A stretch of 64,000 nt of DNA from Xanthomonas maliensis (GCF_009192945.1 NZ_NSET01000032.1:1-64000), one strand, 5' to 3'; numbered from the stretch's first letter, positions 1 through 9,785 are shown. A program made the numbers and translations. Notes: generated from the sequence alone by a model not told the origin.

Positions 1-50
1 TTCATGGCCTTATTGCTAGAAGTTCACCTGATCTCTGTTACCCTCGGCCG

Positions 51-1190
51 ATGATTCGACGCGCCCTCATTTGCCTGCTCACCCTCGGCCTGGTCGCTTG
101 CGCGACCCCGCCCAGCCCGCCGACCCCGCCGCCGCCCGCCAGTGCGCCGCCGGCCAAGCCGCCTGGTGCGCCCGCGACGCCGGTGGGTGCGGCAGCCGAA
201 GCGCCGGCATTGCCGCCGGTGGATCTGACGCCGGTGCCGTTCGAGATCGCCCGCGCCAACTTCGTGCGCGAGACCGCCGCCAAGTACGGCATCGACCCGG
301 CGCAGATCGAAGCGGTACTGGCGCAGGCGCAATTCAAGGACGCCATCGTCAGCGCGATGTCGCGGCCGGCCGAACGGGTCAAGCCGTGGAACGAATACCG
401 GCCGATGTTCATCACCCAGGCGCGCATCGATGGTGGGCGTGCCTTCCTGGCCGAACACCGCGCCGAACTGGCCAAGGTCGAGGCGGCCACCGGTGTGCCG
501 GCGCAGGTGATCGTCGCCATCATCGGGGTCGAGACCAGTTATGGCCGCAATGCCGGCAAGTACCGCGTGCTGGATGCGCTGTACACGCTGGCGTTCCGCT
601 ATCCGCGCAGCGGCGATCCAGCCAAGCTCGAACGCGAGGTGCGTCGCGAACTGTTCTTCCGCGACGAGCTGGGCCAGTTGTTCGCGCTCGGCAAGGAAGA
701 ACAGCTCGACGTCACCACGCTGCTCGGCAGCTACGCCGGCGCGATGGGCATGGGCCAGTTCATGCCGTCCAGCTATCGGCAGTTCGCGGTCGACGGCGAC
801 GGCGACGGCAAGCGCAACCTGTTCACCGACTTCGACGACGTCTTCGCCTCGATCGCCAATTACTTCGTCAAGAAGGGCGGCTGGGTCCGTGACGGCCAGG
901 TCGCCGTGCCGGCCACCCTGGCGGCCGGGCATGAGGAGTTCAATCCCACCGACTGGACGCCGGTGTACACCCTGGCCGACCTCTCCACGCGCGGCTATCA
1001 CCCGGCCGGGCCGGTGGTGGCCGGCAGCACTGCTACCCCGATCACCCTGGACGATGCCAACGGCAAGCAGTACTGGCTGGGCTTCCAGAACTTCTACGCG
1101 ATCACCCGCTACAACATTTCCAAGATGTACGCGATGGCCGTCTTCCAGTTGTCGGAGGCCGTCGCCGGCAAGGAGCTTCCACCGGCATGA
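51..1190 (+). CDS. mltB: Lytic murein transglycosylase B (MltB), lipoprotein
   Basis: Membrane-bound lytic transglycosylase (379 aa) that cleaves the MurNAc-GlcNAc bond of peptidoglycan to form 1,6-anhydroMurNAc. The N-terminus is a lipoprotein signal with lipobox LVAC (Cys17), followed by a Pro/Ala-rich linker to about residue 58. The SLT/MltB domain fills the rest. The GVETSYGR motif places the catalytic Glu at residue 161, matching the E. coli MltB active-site Glu. The stop overlaps the rlpA start by 4 bases (ATGA), so the two are translationally coupled. No strong ribosome site is visible before the ATG. Only 50 bases precede the gene, so the operon start is outside the window; mrdA/rodA are the usual upstream neighbours of this block, but they cannot be seen here. 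Confidence 0.93.
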   Translation: MIRRALICLLTLGLVACATPPSPPTPPPPASAPPAKPPGAPATPVGAAAEAPALPPVDLTPVPFEIARANFVRETAAKYGIDPAQIEAVLAQAQFKDAIVSAMSRPAERVKPWNEYRPMFITQARIDGGRAFLAEHRAELAKVEAATGVPAQVIVAIIGVETSYGRNAGKYRVLDALYTLAFRYPRSGDPAKLEREVRRELFFRDELGQLFALGKEEQLDVTTLLGSYAGAMGMGQFMPSSYRQFAVDGDGDGKRNLFTDFDDVFASIANYFVKKGGWVRDGQVAVPATLAAGHEEFNPTDWTPVYTLADLSTRGYHPAGPVVAGSTATPITLDDANGKQYWLGFQNFYAITRYNISKMYAMAVFQLSEAVAGKELPPA

Positions 1191-2560
1191 ACAAGAGCGC
1201 AGGCGTCCACTGGTTGATCGCGATGGCATTGCTGCTGGGCCTGGCGGCCTGCAGCAGTACGCCGAAGAAGACCGCTGCAACGGCGGGGTCGTCCGGCAAA
1301 GGCGTCAAGGTCGAAGGCCGTGGCCCGGCGCATGTGGCGACTGGCTGCCCGTCGACCTCGCCCTATCCTGCGGCGCAGGAAGATCCCTCCACCCGCGGGA
1401 ACTACACTGCCGGCGGCCTGTACAAGCCAGGGGTCAAGGACAGCACGCCGGACCATGTCCCCAACGTCGCCTGCATCCCCGAGCCGCTGGTGACCAACGA
1501 GCCGCTCTCGGCGGTCGGCAATCGTTCGCCGTACGAGGTGTTGGGCAAGCGCTACGTGGTGATGGACGGTGCCGGTGGCTACGTCGAACGCGGTACCGCC
1601 TCGTATTACGGCAGCAAGTTCCATGGCCGCCTGACCTCCAACAAGGAGGTCTATGACATGTACGCCTTCACCGCCGCGCACAAGACGCTGCCCTTGCCCA
1701 GTTTCGCCCTGGTCACCAATACCGACACCGGGCAATCGGTGGTGGTTCGCATCAACGATCGCGGCCCCTTCCATGACGGACGCCTGATCGATCTCAGCTA
1801 CGCGGCAGCGGTCAAGCTAGGCATCACCGGCAAGGGCACCGGCAATGTCGAAGTCCGTGGATTGACCGAGGCCGACAACGGCACCCTGCTGGCACGTCGC
1901 CGCGCCGGTGCCGCGCCGGTTGCCACGGTGGCTGCCGCATCGTCGGCCGCCTCCGGCAGCCAGATCGACCATCTGGTCCAGCGCCTGCCGACCGCCGCGT
2001 CGTCGTCGCCGGCCAAAACGCCAGTGGCGACGACGTCGGTGGCGACCGGCGCTCCCGCCGCAGCCGCCGCGCCGGCGGCCGGCGAGCGCTGGCGCTATCG
2101 CGTCGCCGACTCCCGCCAACCGGGCAATGCCGACAATTTCGACGCCTGGATGAAGGCGCAAGGCGTGCGCGTGGCCACCGGCAAGCCCGCCGCGGCCGCA
2201 CCGTCGCGCGCGGCGCCTGCCGTCGCCGTGGCGACCGCCGCCAAGCCGGTGAGCAGTGGCGCGCCCGAGCCGGCCCCGGCCGCCGCGGCGCCTGCCAGCC
2301 GTGCTCCCACCGCTGCCGAGAGCGCGCTCGGCGAGATCCTGTTGCAGGTGGCCAGCTTTGCCAGCCGCGAAAACGCCAATCGCGCGCTGTCGCGATTGGC
2401 ATCGGCCGGCATCGTCGGTGCGAGCGTCAGCGACATCGTCAGCGGCGGGCGCACGCTGTGGCGGCTGCGGGTCAATGCGCGCGACCACGACAGCGCCTCG
2501 GAAATCGCCCAACGCATCGCCGGGCTGGGATTCGGACGTCCGCAAATCGTCGCCAACTGA
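1187..2560 (+). CDS. rlpA: RlpA-type septal ring lytic transglycosylase, lipoprotein with SPOR domain
   Basis: Outer-membrane lipoprotein (457 aa) of the RlpA family, which cleaves peptidoglycan lacking stem peptides at the septum (established in Pseudomonas). Lipobox LAAC puts the acylated Cys at residue 22. The double-psi beta-barrel domain runs from about 131 to 215. It contains GTASYYGSKFHG and the conserved INDRGPF motif with the candidate catalytic Asp at 191. A long Ala/Pro/Ser-rich linker follows (about 230-380). A C-terminal SPOR domain (about 380-457, ILLQVASFASRENA) should bind denuded glycan strands at the division site. It overlaps mltB by 4 bases and lies 128 bases before dacC. 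Confidence 0.93.
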   Translation: MNKSAGVHWLIAMALLLGLAACSSTPKKTAATAGSSGKGVKVEGRGPAHVATGCPSTSPYPAAQEDPSTRGNYTAGGLYKPGVKDSTPDHVPNVACIPEPLVTNEPLSAVGNRSPYEVLGKRYVVMDGAGGYVERGTASYYGSKFHGRLTSNKEVYDMYAFTAAHKTLPLPSFALVTNTDTGQSVVVRINDRGPFHDGRLIDLSYAAAVKLGITGKGTGNVEVRGLTEADNGTLLARRRAGAAPVATVAAASSAASGSQIDHLVQRLPTAASSSPAKTPVATTSVATGAPAAAAAPAAGERWRYRVADSRQPGNADNFDAWMKAQGVRVATGKPAAAAPSRAAPAVAVATAAKPVSSGAPEPAPAAAAPASRAPTAAESALGEILLQVASFASRENANRALSRLASAGIVGASVSDIVSGGRTLWRLRVNARDHDSASEIAQRIAGLGFGRPQIVAN

Positions 2561-2688
2561 TCGGGCCAGCGCCGCGCGATCGCTGAACTGCGCCGTGGCG
2601 TAGGCCGCTGCCTGCGTCGCCCCGGCTGCGGTAGCGCCGTACAATTTCGCACCACCAGCCCTTTGGGCCCGTCAGGAGTCGTTCTGCA

Positions 2689-3897
2689 ATGAAATTCCGC
2701 TTCGCCGCCGCCGCGGTGGCTACCTTCGCCTTTGGCCTGGTCTGGGCGCAGACCCCGATGCCGCAGCCAGCGCCTGCCGCCGCCGCAGCAGCACCGGCCG
2801 CGCTGCCGGTGCCACCGGCCCCGGCGCCGGCCGTGTCCAAGGCCTGGATCCTGATGGACTACGCCACCGGCCAGGTCCTGGCTGGCGAAAACATCCACCA
2901 GCAACTGGCGCCAGCCAGCATCACCAAGGTGATGACCTCTTATGTGGTCGCCGCCGAGATCAAGAACGGCAAGGTCAGTCGCGACGATCAGGTCATGATG
3001 AGCGAGCGTGCCTGGCGTGAGGGCGGCGCGGGCACCGACGGCAGCTACAGCGGCTTCCCGGTCAACCAGACCGCGCGTCTGGAAGACATGGAAAAAGGCA
3101 TGGCGATCCAGTCCGGCAACGATGCGGCGATCGCGTTGGCCGAGCATGTGGCCGGCAGCGAGGAAGCCTTTGCCTCGCTGATGAACAGCTACGCCGCCAA
3201 GATCGGCATGAAGAACTCGCACTTCGTCAACGCCCACGGCCTCAGCGCCGAAGGCCACCAGACCACCGCCTACGATCTGGCGCTGCTGGGCCGGGCAATG
3301 GTGCGCGACTATCCGGAAACCTACGCCTACAACAAGATCAAGGACTTCCAGGTCGGTTCGATCAAGCAGCTCAACCGCAACCTGTTGCTGTGGCGCGATC
3401 CCTCGGTGGATGGCATCAAGACCGGCCACACCTCCGAGGCCGGCTACTGTCTGCTGAGTTCGGCCAAGCGCGGCGACCAGCGCCTGATTGCGGTGGTGAT
3501 GGGCGACAGCTCGGAGAAGCAGCGTGCCGAGGACAGCCTGGCGCTGCTCAACTGGGGTTTCCGCTTCTTCGAGATCCATGGCCTGTACGAGCCCGGCAAG
3601 CTGGTGACCAAGCAGAAGGTCTGGAAGGGCGCGCAGGATGAAGTCCAGCTCGGCGTGGCTCAGCCGTTGCTGGTGAGCGTGCAACGCGGTCGTTACAACG
3701 ACCTCAAGCCGAGCATGGAAGTGGCCAAGAATCTGCAGGCACCGATCAAACAGGGCCAGCAGGTGGGCACCGTCAAGGTCAGCCTGGATGGCAAGGTCAT
3801 CGCCCAGGCGCCGCTGGTAGCCATCAACGCGGTCGAAGAGGGCGGTTTCTTCAAGCGCCTGTGGGACGCGTTCTGGATGTGGTGGAAATCGGAGTGA
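2689..3897 (+). CDS. dacC: D-alanyl-D-alanine carboxypeptidase, PBP5/6 type
   Basis: Periplasmic low-molecular-weight penicillin-binding protein (402 aa) that trims the terminal D-Ala of peptidoglycan stem peptides. A Sec signal (residues 1-20) is followed by an Ala/Pro-rich stretch to about 48. All three serine DD-peptidase motifs are present: SITK with nucleophile Ser77, SGN at 142-144, and KTG at 244-246. A beta-rich PBP5 C-domain follows. The protein ends in an aromatic, basic amphipathic helix (GGFFKRLWDAFWMWWKSE) that anchors the family to the outer face of the inner membrane. The gene is the third of the cell-wall trio and ends just before a perfect bidirectional terminator. Confidence 0.95.
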   Translation: MKFRFAAAAVATFAFGLVWAQTPMPQPAPAAAAAAPAALPVPPAPAPAVSKAWILMDYATGQVLAGENIHQQLAPASITKVMTSYVVAAEIKNGKVSRDDQVMMSERAWREGGAGTDGSYSGFPVNQTARLEDMEKGMAIQSGNDAAIALAEHVAGSEEAFASLMNSYAAKIGMKNSHFVNAHGLSAEGHQTTAYDLALLGRAMVRDYPETYAYNKIKDFQVGSIKQLNRNLLLWRDPSVDGIKTGHTSEAGYCLLSSAKRGDQRLIAVVMGDSSEKQRAEDSLALLNWGFRFFEIHGLYEPGKLVTKQKVWKGAQDEVQLGVAQPLLVSVQRGRYNDLKPSMEVAKNLQAPIKQGQQVGTVKVSLDGKVIAQAPLVAINAVEEGGFFKRLWDAFWMWWKSE

Positions 3898-3900
3898 TCC

Positions 3901-3936
3901 AGACAAAAACGCCGGCGAATGCCGGCGTTTTTGTCT
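3901..3936. terminator. Bidirectional intrinsic terminator between dacC and the lpxR-like gene
   Basis: A perfect 16-base inverted repeat (3901-3916 and 3921-3936) with a GAAT loop. The GC core is flanked by A-run and T-run on either side, so it can terminate both the rightward dacC transcript and the leftward transcript ending at 4022. Confidence 0.92.
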
Positions 3937-4021
3937 GCGCGATCGGATCGGACCTTGGCGATACCGTACGTGCAGGCGCAAGCCCCCATCCGCCTAAGCT
4001 GACGCATCCCCACTCCCGGCT

Positions 4022-5083
4022 TCAAAGCATCCGGCTGATGGTGAAACTTCCATACACCGGCTTGTCTTGTTGGGTGTCGAACTCGCGGCTGCGGTGATAG
4101 CGGGCCACGGCGAACTTCCAGCGCCCGTACATTACCGCCAGGCCGTAGCCGAGATCGGTCACGAACGGGCGTTTGTCCACGCTGTGACTGCTGCGGAAGG
4201 TGTTGCCGTCCAAGGTGATATCGCGCAGCACCCAGCGCGTATCGGTGGTGACGAACAAGTGCCCCGACCAGCCGCGGCTGCGGCCCAGCCGGCTGGGTGC
4301 GGTGTTTTCGCCGGCCGGCCGGGTCGGTGTGCTGCCGAAGTCGTCCGGCAGCTTCCAGCCGAAGCGCGCCTCGCCGCCCGCATTCAAATGCGTGGCCATG
4401 TTGCCGAGCGAACCGCCCCAATGGGAAATGAAATCCCAGCCCCAGCCATCGGCATTGACGCTGGCGTCGCCGGGCCAGCGGCGCATCCGCTCGTGCACCA
4501 GGTTGATCAACGGCTCGTTGTGCAGTTGGTTGTCCCAGCCCTGGAATTTCTCGTCGCCGAGCAGGTCGTGGATCGCATTCTGCGTCTGCTTGGCGAACGC
4601 CCACGGACCCACCACGCCGACCTGCAGTTGGGTCGTGCGCAGATGCGCGTCGTTGCGTGCGTTATAGCCAAAGCTGGCCAGCAGGATGCCGGCATAGGGG
4701 CGATCGTCGGGAATGATGTCGCGGCGGGTATGGTCGGTTGGGGTAAAGATCCCCTGGCCGATCGAGAACACCATGTTCTGTTGGTCGAACTCGCCCGGGT
4801 GCAGGCGTTCCAGATAGTTGTTGACCCAACGTGCGGTGCGCGGCAGACAGGGATCGTCGGTGTAGTCGACCAGGTTGGGCGATACCAGCGTCAATACCGC
4901 GCCGTTGGAATATCCCTGGTCCTGATCCTCGCCGCCGAACAGGTCGTTGTCGACGCGAAAATTCACTGCAGGCGGCGTGCGGCTCAAGGTGCTCGAATCG
5001 CACTGTGGTGCGGCGATGGCTGGGGTCGCCAGGCTGGCGAGGGAAAACAGCAGGGCAACAGACAACGCGTGCGGTCGGAGCAT
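4022..5083 (-). CDS. LpxR-type lipid A 3'-O-deacylase family outer-membrane protein (DUF2219)
   Basis: Predicted 353-residue outer-membrane beta-barrel of the LpxR family, which removes the 3'-acyloxyacyl chain of lipid A in Salmonella. The start at 5083 gives a clean Sec signal (LLFSLASLATPAIAA); the longer upstream open frame has no signal. Near the mature N-terminus, VDNDLFGG (Asn46-Asp47) and QGYSNG (Ser59) match the Asn-Asp and Ser/Thr active-site positions of LpxR. DFISHWGGSLGN later supplies a conserved His. The protein ends in an aromatic/hydrophobic strand (VYGSFTISRML). It sits in reverse orientation inside the otherwise conserved cell-wall/lipoate gene order. The deacylase activity is inferred from the family. 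Confidence 0.8.
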   Translation of the reverse strand: MLRPHALSVALLFSLASLATPAIAAPQCDSSTLSRTPPAVNFRVDNDLFGGEDQDQGYSNGAVLTLVSPNLVDYTDDPCLPRTARWVNNYLERLHPGEFDQQNMVFSIGQGIFTPTDHTRRDIIPDDRPYAGILLASFGYNARNDAHLRTTQLQVGVVGPWAFAKQTQNAIHDLLGDEKFQGWDNQLHNEPLINLVHERMRRWPGDASVNADGWGWDFISHWGGSLGNMATHLNAGGEARFGWKLPDDFGSTPTRPAGENTAPSRLGRSRGWSGHLFVTTDTRWVLRDITLDGNTFRSSHSVDKRPFVTDLGYGLAVMYGRWKFAVARYHRSREFDTQQDKPVYGSFTISRML

Positions 5084-5343
5084 CGCAAGACCCAGGGAAG
5101 GGGAGGCGGGAGGAAATAACGTTGCCTGTCGGCGCGGTTGCGCGGCGTGAACGTCACCCGAACATGTAGCGTGCCCGACAAGGCGGCAATGCTCGTGCAC
5201 GCATTGCTGTGTTGCATTGGCGGATTCGTCCGCTGCGCACGGCAGACGATGACGCTGCGGAGCAGCTTGCGGACCGACACACTCCGGCTTCTCACGAGGC
5301 CATGGGCTTGGGTTTGCCCGCCCGCGGCCCGATAATGAGGGCC

Positions 5344-5622
5344 ATGGATATCCGCTCCGACAACCCCGAACACGGCTTCCAATTCCCCGGCACCTTCGAG
5401 CTGAGCGCGATGGGCACTGCCGAACGCGGCCTGGAAACCGAATTGCCGCGTCTGCTGGCTGCCACCGGCGTGGAACTGCTGGAAGAAAGCATCAGCTGGA
5501 AGCATTCCTCCAACGGGAAGTACGTGTCGGTGCGGATCGGTTTTCGCGCCGAGAGCCGCGAGCAGTTCGATGCCGCCCATCAGGCATTGCGCGATCATCC
5601 GGAAGTGAAGTGGACGCTGTAG
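5344..5622 (+). CDS. ybeD: DUF493 family protein (YbeD-like)
   Basis: A 92-residue ferredoxin-fold-like protein of the YbeD/DUF493 family, whose members occur almost always directly upstream of lipB and whose molecular role is unresolved. The ATG at 5344 was chosen over an open extension upstream because it gives the usual family length and the typical N-terminus ending in [14 protein letters not shown]. The C-terminus HPEVKWTL matches the family ending (a short strand near VKWVL). It overlaps lipB by 13 bases, so the pair is probably coupled. Confidence 0.88.
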   Translation: MDIRSDNPEHGFQFPGTFELSAMGTAERGLETELPRLLAATGVELLEESISWKHSSNGKYVSVRIGFRAESREQFDAAHQALRDHPEVKWTL

Positions 5623-6299
5623 CGGCCGCAGTTCCCTCCGCGATCGCGCCCGCGCCCCTGCGCGATCTCGGTCGTCAGGCGTACGTGCCCGTGTGGCGTG
5701 CGATGCAGCGTTTCACCGATGCCCGCGACGACCACACCGCCGACGAGGTATGGGTGGTCGAACACGAATCGGTGTTCACGCTCGGCCAGGCCGGCAAACC
5801 TGAGCACGTGCTGGCCGCGGGCGAGATTCCGGTGGTGCAGGTCGACCGCGGCGGCCAGGTGACCTATCACGGCCCCGGGCAGTTGGTCGTCTACCCGCTG
5901 CTGGACCTGCGCCGGCTGCGCATCGGCGTGCGCGACTATGTCTGCAAGATCGAGCAGGCGCTGATCGACACCCTGGGGGAGTGGAACATCCTGGCCCAGC
6001 GCCGCGACGGTGCGCCGGGGGTCTATGTCGGCGACGCCAAGATCGCCGCGCTCGGTATCCGCGTGCGGCGCGGTTGCACCTTCCACGGCCTGTCGTTCAA
6101 TGTGGCGATGGACCTGGAGCCCTTTCGCCGCATCAATCCCTGCGGCTACCAGGGCCTGCAGGTGACCTCGGTGCTAGACTTGGGTGGTCCGTCCGGGATG
6201 GATGCCGTCAAGACCGTGCTGCTCGCCCAACTGGCCCGCCAGTTCGGCCTTGTCCTGCAGCCGACGTCCGCATTGCCCGACCTTTCGCTTCCGGCCTGA
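5610..6299 (+). CDS. lipB: Octanoyl-[acyl carrier protein]:protein octanoyltransferase
   Basis: LipB (229 aa) transfers octanoate from acyl-ACP to the lipoyl domains of 2-oxoacid dehydrogenases and the glycine cleavage H protein. This is the first step of de novo lipoate synthesis in the cytoplasm. The signature [12 protein letters not shown] is at 80-91. The catalytic Lys is at 144 (GDAKIAALG) and the acyl-accepting Cys at 156 (RRGCTFHG), equivalent to the E. coli Lys/Cys dyad. It overlaps the DUF493 gene and precedes lipA by 14 bases. The initiator lies inside the ybeD frame. Confidence 0.95.
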   Translation: MDAVAAAVPSAIAPAPLRDLGRQAYVPVWRAMQRFTDARDDHTADEVWVVEHESVFTLGQAGKPEHVLAAGEIPVVQVDRGGQVTYHGPGQLVVYPLLDLRRLRIGVRDYVCKIEQALIDTLGEWNILAQRRDGAPGVYVGDAKIAALGIRVRRGCTFHGLSFNVAMDLEPFRRINPCGYQGLQVTSVLDLGGPSGMDAVKTVLLAQLARQFGLVLQPTSALPDLSLPA

Positions 6300-6313
6300 G
6301 TGCCCCGACTGCC

Positions 6314-7327
6314 ATGACCCAGCCTCCCGCCCGCTCCATCCCCTTGCAGGTCGTCTCCGGCGAGCACGCCGCGCCTGCCTCGCTGCAGACCGGCGTCAAG
6401 CAGATCGGTGGCGACAAGATCCAGCGCTCGCCGGTGCAGTTCGTCGATGCGCCGGTGCTGCGCAAGCCGTCGTGGATCCGCGTGCGCATTCCCTCCGGCA
6501 ACGCGGTGCAGAACCTCAAGGCCAAGCTGCGCGAGAATCGCCTGGTCACCGTCTGCGAAGAAGCCAGCTGCCCGAACATCCACGAGTGCTTCAGCCACGG
6601 CACCGCGACCTTCATGATCCTCGGCGAAGTCTGTACGCGCCGTTGCTCGTTCTGCGACGTGGCGCACGGCCGGCCCAAGCCGCCGGATCCGAACGAACCG
6701 GCCAGCCTGGCCGCCACCGTGGCGGATATGGGCCTGAAGTACGTGGTGGTCACCAGCGTGGATCGCGACGATCTGCGCGACGGCGGTGCCCAGCATTTCG
6801 TCGACTGCATCACCGCCATCCGCGCCAGCGCACCGGCCACGCGCATCGAGATCCTGACCCCGGATTTCCGCGGCAAGGGCCGCATGGATCGCGCGCTGGA
6901 GATCCTGGCGCTCAGCCCGCCGGATGTGTTCAACCACAATATCGAGACCGTGCCGGACCTGTACCCGAACGTGCGTCCCGGTGCCGATTACCAGTGGTCG
7001 TTGACCCTGCTGCAGCGGTTCAAGGCCAAGCATCCGACCATCGCCACCAAGTCCGGCATCATGCTCGGGCTGGGCGAGACGATGGAGCAGGTGCAGGCCA
7101 CCTTGCGCGACCTGCGTGCGCACGACGTGGACATGATCACCATCGGTCAGTATCTGCAGCCCACCCCGCACCACCATCCGGTGCTGCGTTACTGGACGCC
7201 GGAGGAATACAAGGCGCTGGAGGACTACGGCAATGCGCTGGGCTTCAGCCACGTCGCGTCCGGGCCGATGGTGCGTTCGTCCTACCATGCCGACCGCCAG
7301 GCCGCCGGCGCTGGCGTGGCGGCCTGA
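6314..7327 (+). CDS. lipA: Lipoyl synthase
   Basis: Radical SAM enzyme (337 aa) that inserts two sulfur atoms into protein-bound octanoyl groups to form lipoate. Both iron-sulfur cluster motifs are visible. The auxiliary cluster is CX4CX5C at Cys81, 86 and 92. The SAM cluster is CX3CX2C at Cys107, 111 and 114. The C-terminal RSS motif (321-323), which supplies the Ser ligand to the auxiliary cluster, is present. The start at 6314 gives the family length; the open frame extends upstream into lipB only by chance. It is the last gene of the ybeD-lipB-lipA operon and is followed by a strong hairpin. Confidence 0.96.
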   Translation: MTQPPARSIPLQVVSGEHAAPASLQTGVKQIGGDKIQRSPVQFVDAPVLRKPSWIRVRIPSGNAVQNLKAKLRENRLVTVCEEASCPNIHECFSHGTATFMILGEVCTRRCSFCDVAHGRPKPPDPNEPASLAATVADMGLKYVVVTSVDRDDLRDGGAQHFVDCITAIRASAPATRIEILTPDFRGKGRMDRALEILALSPPDVFNHNIETVPDLYPNVRPGADYQWSLTLLQRFKAKHPTIATKSGIMLGLGETMEQVQATLRDLRAHDVDMITIGQYLQPTPHHHPVLRYWTPEEYKALEDYGNALGFSHVASGPMVRSSYHADRQAAGAGVAA

Positions 7328-7350
7328 CCACGGTCCGACTCGCTGTCTGC

Positions 7351-7380
7351 ACGGCCCCGCCTCGGCGGGGCCGTGTCGTT
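7351..7380 (+). terminator. Rho-independent terminator after lipA
   Basis: An 11-base GC-rich inverted repeat (7351-7361 and 7364-7374) forms a tight hairpin. It is followed by the T-rich run GTCGTTTC. It lies 23 bases after the lipA stop. Confidence 0.8.
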
Positions 7381-7546
7381 TCTGGCGCCAGCGCACGCGC
7401 AGCGGGGTGCGGTCTCGTTCACAATCCATCCCAAGCGCAGCGCTAGGCTGATTCAGCCAGCGGATGACAAGGTCAGCAACTTTCGGCACTGTCCTGCTGT
7501 CCCACCCACGCCTCTCTTCCATCGGCCCGGTGCCGAGAGCCATTCG

Positions 7547-9730
7547 ATGACCTACAACGTTTCTGCGTCCCTCAAGGCCGGCCTGCTGGCGCTGGTGCTG
7601 ACCACCCCAATGGCCCTGCTGGCGCGCGCCGATACCGCCTTGCCGGCGGCCGCGACGCCTGAGCAGTCGACGGCGACCAAGCTGGTCTATGGCCTGCTCT
7701 CGGACAGCCGCTACGCCTATCGTCCGCGCGTGCTGGACGAGGCGATGTCCAAGGACGTGTTCAAGCGCTATCTGGAGACGCTGGACGGCAGCAAGCAGTT
7801 CTTCACCCAGGCCGATATCGATGGCTTCGCCCCCTTGCAGGCCGGCGTCGGCGATGCGCTGCGCGGCGGCAACCTGGAGCCGGCGTTCCAGGTGTTTGCG
7901 GTCTACAAGAAGCGGGTCGACCAGCGGGTCAAGTACGCACGCGATCTGCTCAAGCAGGACTTCGACTTCACCGGCAACGACAAGTTCGAGTACGACCGCA
8001 AGGACGTGCCGTGGGCGGCCGACGACAAGCAGCTGGACGTGCTGTGGCGGCAGTCGGTGATGAACGACTGGCTGCGGCTGAAGCTGGCCGGCAAGAAGCC
8101 GGACGATATCCGCAAGACGCTGGACAAGCGCTACGCCACGCTTGCCGAATCGGTCAGCGAGCTGAAGGCCGAGGACGTGTTCCAGTTCTTCCTCAACGCC
8201 TACACCAATGCGGTCGATCCGCACACCGACTACTTCACCCCGCGCACCGCCGAGAACTTCAACCAGCAGATGTCGCTGTCGCTGGAAGGCATTGGCGCGC
8301 AGCTGCAGAAGCAGGACGACATGGTGGTGATCCGCGAGGTGATCCCGGGCGGTCCTGCCGCCGTCGACGGCACCCTCAAGCCGGGCGATCGCATCGTCGG
8401 CGTGGGCCAGACCAAGAGTGGCCCGATCGAGGACGTGATCGGCTGGCGCATCGACGATGTGGTGGCCAAGATCCGCGGCAGCAAGGACACCCAGGTTCGG
8501 CTGGAATACATCCCGGCCGAGTCGGGGATCGACGGCGCGCACCGGACCGTCACCCTGACCCGGCAGAAGGTCCGCCTGGCCGAGCAGGCCGCCAAGGGGG
8601 AGACCATCACCTTGCCGGCCAATGGCAGCGAGCCGCAGCGCCGCATCGGCATCATCAAGCTGCCGGGCTTCTACCAGGACTTCGAGGGGCGCCGGCGCAA
8701 TGCCAGCGACTATGCGTCGGCAACCCGCGACACCGCCAAGCTGCTGGCCGGATTCAAGGCCGACAAAGTCGACGGTGTGGTGCTGGACCTGCGCAACAAC
8801 GGCGGCGGTTCGCTGGACGAGGCGATCGAATTGACCGGCTTGTTCATCGAGCAGGGGCCGGTGGTGCAGGTGCGTGAGTCCGGCGGACGCGTCACCGTCA
8901 ATGGCGACAGCAATCCCAAGGTGGCCTGGGACGGCCCGCTGGCCGTGCTGATCAACCGTGGTTCGGCGTCGGCGTCGGAAATCTTCGCCGGTGCCATCCA
9001 GGATTACGGCCGTGGCCTGGTGATCGGCGAGACCACCTTCGGCAAGGGCACGGTGCAGAACATCGTCGACCTCGACCGCTGGCCGGCCGCCGAAGGCGAG
9101 CGCTATGGCCAGGTCAAGCTGACCATTGCGCAGTTCTTCCGCGTCAGCGGCTCCAGCACCCAGCACAAGGGGGTGGTGCCGGACATCGCCTTCCCCGCCA
9201 GCGTGGACGCCACCGAATTCGGCGAAAGCACCTACGACAATGCCTTGCCGTGGACCCGCATCGCCGCCGTGCCGCATACCCAGTACGGCAACTTCGCGCC
9301 GTTGCTGCCCAAGCTGCAGGCACTGCACACCACGCGCATCGCCACCGACAAGGAATTCCAGTGGTGGGAAGAAGACGTCAAGCAGTTCCGCGACGAGAAG
9401 GCGAAGAAATACATTTCGTTGAACGAGGCCGAACGTCTGGCCGAGCGGCAGAAGCAGGACCAGCAGCGCAAGGATCGTCAGCAGATCCGCAAGCAGCTCG
9501 GGATGCCGCTGGATCCGCTGGCCGACGATAGCGACGATGGTCTGACCGGTAACGAGCGCGACATCGTCAAGGACACTGCGCGCGAGAAGGCCGCCGAGAA
9601 GCGTCCGGATCCGCTGCTGCACGAGTCCGCCGCCATCCTGGCCGATGCCTTGGGCTTGTTGGCACAGGACCGTCCGTTGTCGGCGCAGGTGCTGCCGCAA
9701 TCCACCGCGCCGGGCCGCTGGGCCGACTGA
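7547..9730 (+). CDS. prc: Carboxy-terminal processing protease (Tsp/Prc), S41 family
   Basis: Periplasmic tail-specific protease (727 aa) that degrades proteins with non-polar C-termini and peptidoglycan hydrolases. The start at 7547 gives a signal-like N-terminus (LKAGLLALVLTTPMALLARA). An N-terminal helical DUF3340-like region precedes a PDZ domain (about 240-335). The S41 core has the signature VVLDLRNNGGGSLDEA (411-426). The Ser/Lys dyad is Ser475 in RGSASASEIF and Lys500 in TFGKGTVQ, with the same 25-residue spacing as E. coli Tsp (452/477). A charged C-terminal DUF3340 region completes the family layout. It is probably monocistronic, since terminators flank both sides. Confidence 0.94.
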   Translation: MTYNVSASLKAGLLALVLTTPMALLARADTALPAAATPEQSTATKLVYGLLSDSRYAYRPRVLDEAMSKDVFKRYLETLDGSKQFFTQADIDGFAPLQAGVGDALRGGNLEPAFQVFAVYKKRVDQRVKYARDLLKQDFDFTGNDKFEYDRKDVPWAADDKQLDVLWRQSVMNDWLRLKLAGKKPDDIRKTLDKRYATLAESVSELKAEDVFQFFLNAYTNAVDPHTDYFTPRTAENFNQQMSLSLEGIGAQLQKQDDMVVIREVIPGGPAAVDGTLKPGDRIVGVGQTKSGPIEDVIGWRIDDVVAKIRGSKDTQVRLEYIPAESGIDGAHRTVTLTRQKVRLAEQAAKGETITLPANGSEPQRRIGIIKLPGFYQDFEGRRRNASDYASATRDTAKLLAGFKADKVDGVVLDLRNNGGGSLDEAIELTGLFIEQGPVVQVRESGGRVTVNGDSNPKVAWDGPLAVLINRGSASASEIFAGAIQDYGRGLVIGETTFGKGTVQNIVDLDRWPAAEGERYGQVKLTIAQFFRVSGSSTQHKGVVPDIAFPASVDATEFGESTYDNALPWTRIAAVPHTQYGNFAPLLPKLQALHTTRIATDKEFQWWEEDVKQFRDEKAKKYISLNEAERLAERQKQDQQRKDRQQIRKQLGMPLDPLADDSDDGLTGNERDIVKDTAREKAAEKRPDPLLHESAAILADALGLLAQDRPLSAQVLPQSTAPGRWAD

Positions 9731-9752
9731 GCCGGTCGGCTGAGTGACCACG

Positions 9753-9785
9753 ACAACGCCACCCCCTGCGGTGGCGTTGTCATTT
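9753..9785 (+). terminator. Rho-independent terminator after prc
   Basis: An 11-base inverted repeat (9753-9763 and 9770-9780) with a six-base loop sits 22 bases downstream of the prc stop. It is followed by a short CATTT tail. Confidence 0.8.

Noticed and set aside
1..50. The end of a rodA-like gene before mltB
   Set aside because: Only 50 bases are visible, and no frame gives a recognisable C-terminus.
6146..9751. A 1201-codon open frame on the minus strand opposite lipA and prc
   Set aside because: It lies fully antisense to two well-supported genes, has no family motif, and is Ala/Arg/Val/Gln/His rich as expected for the shadow of high-GC coding sequence.
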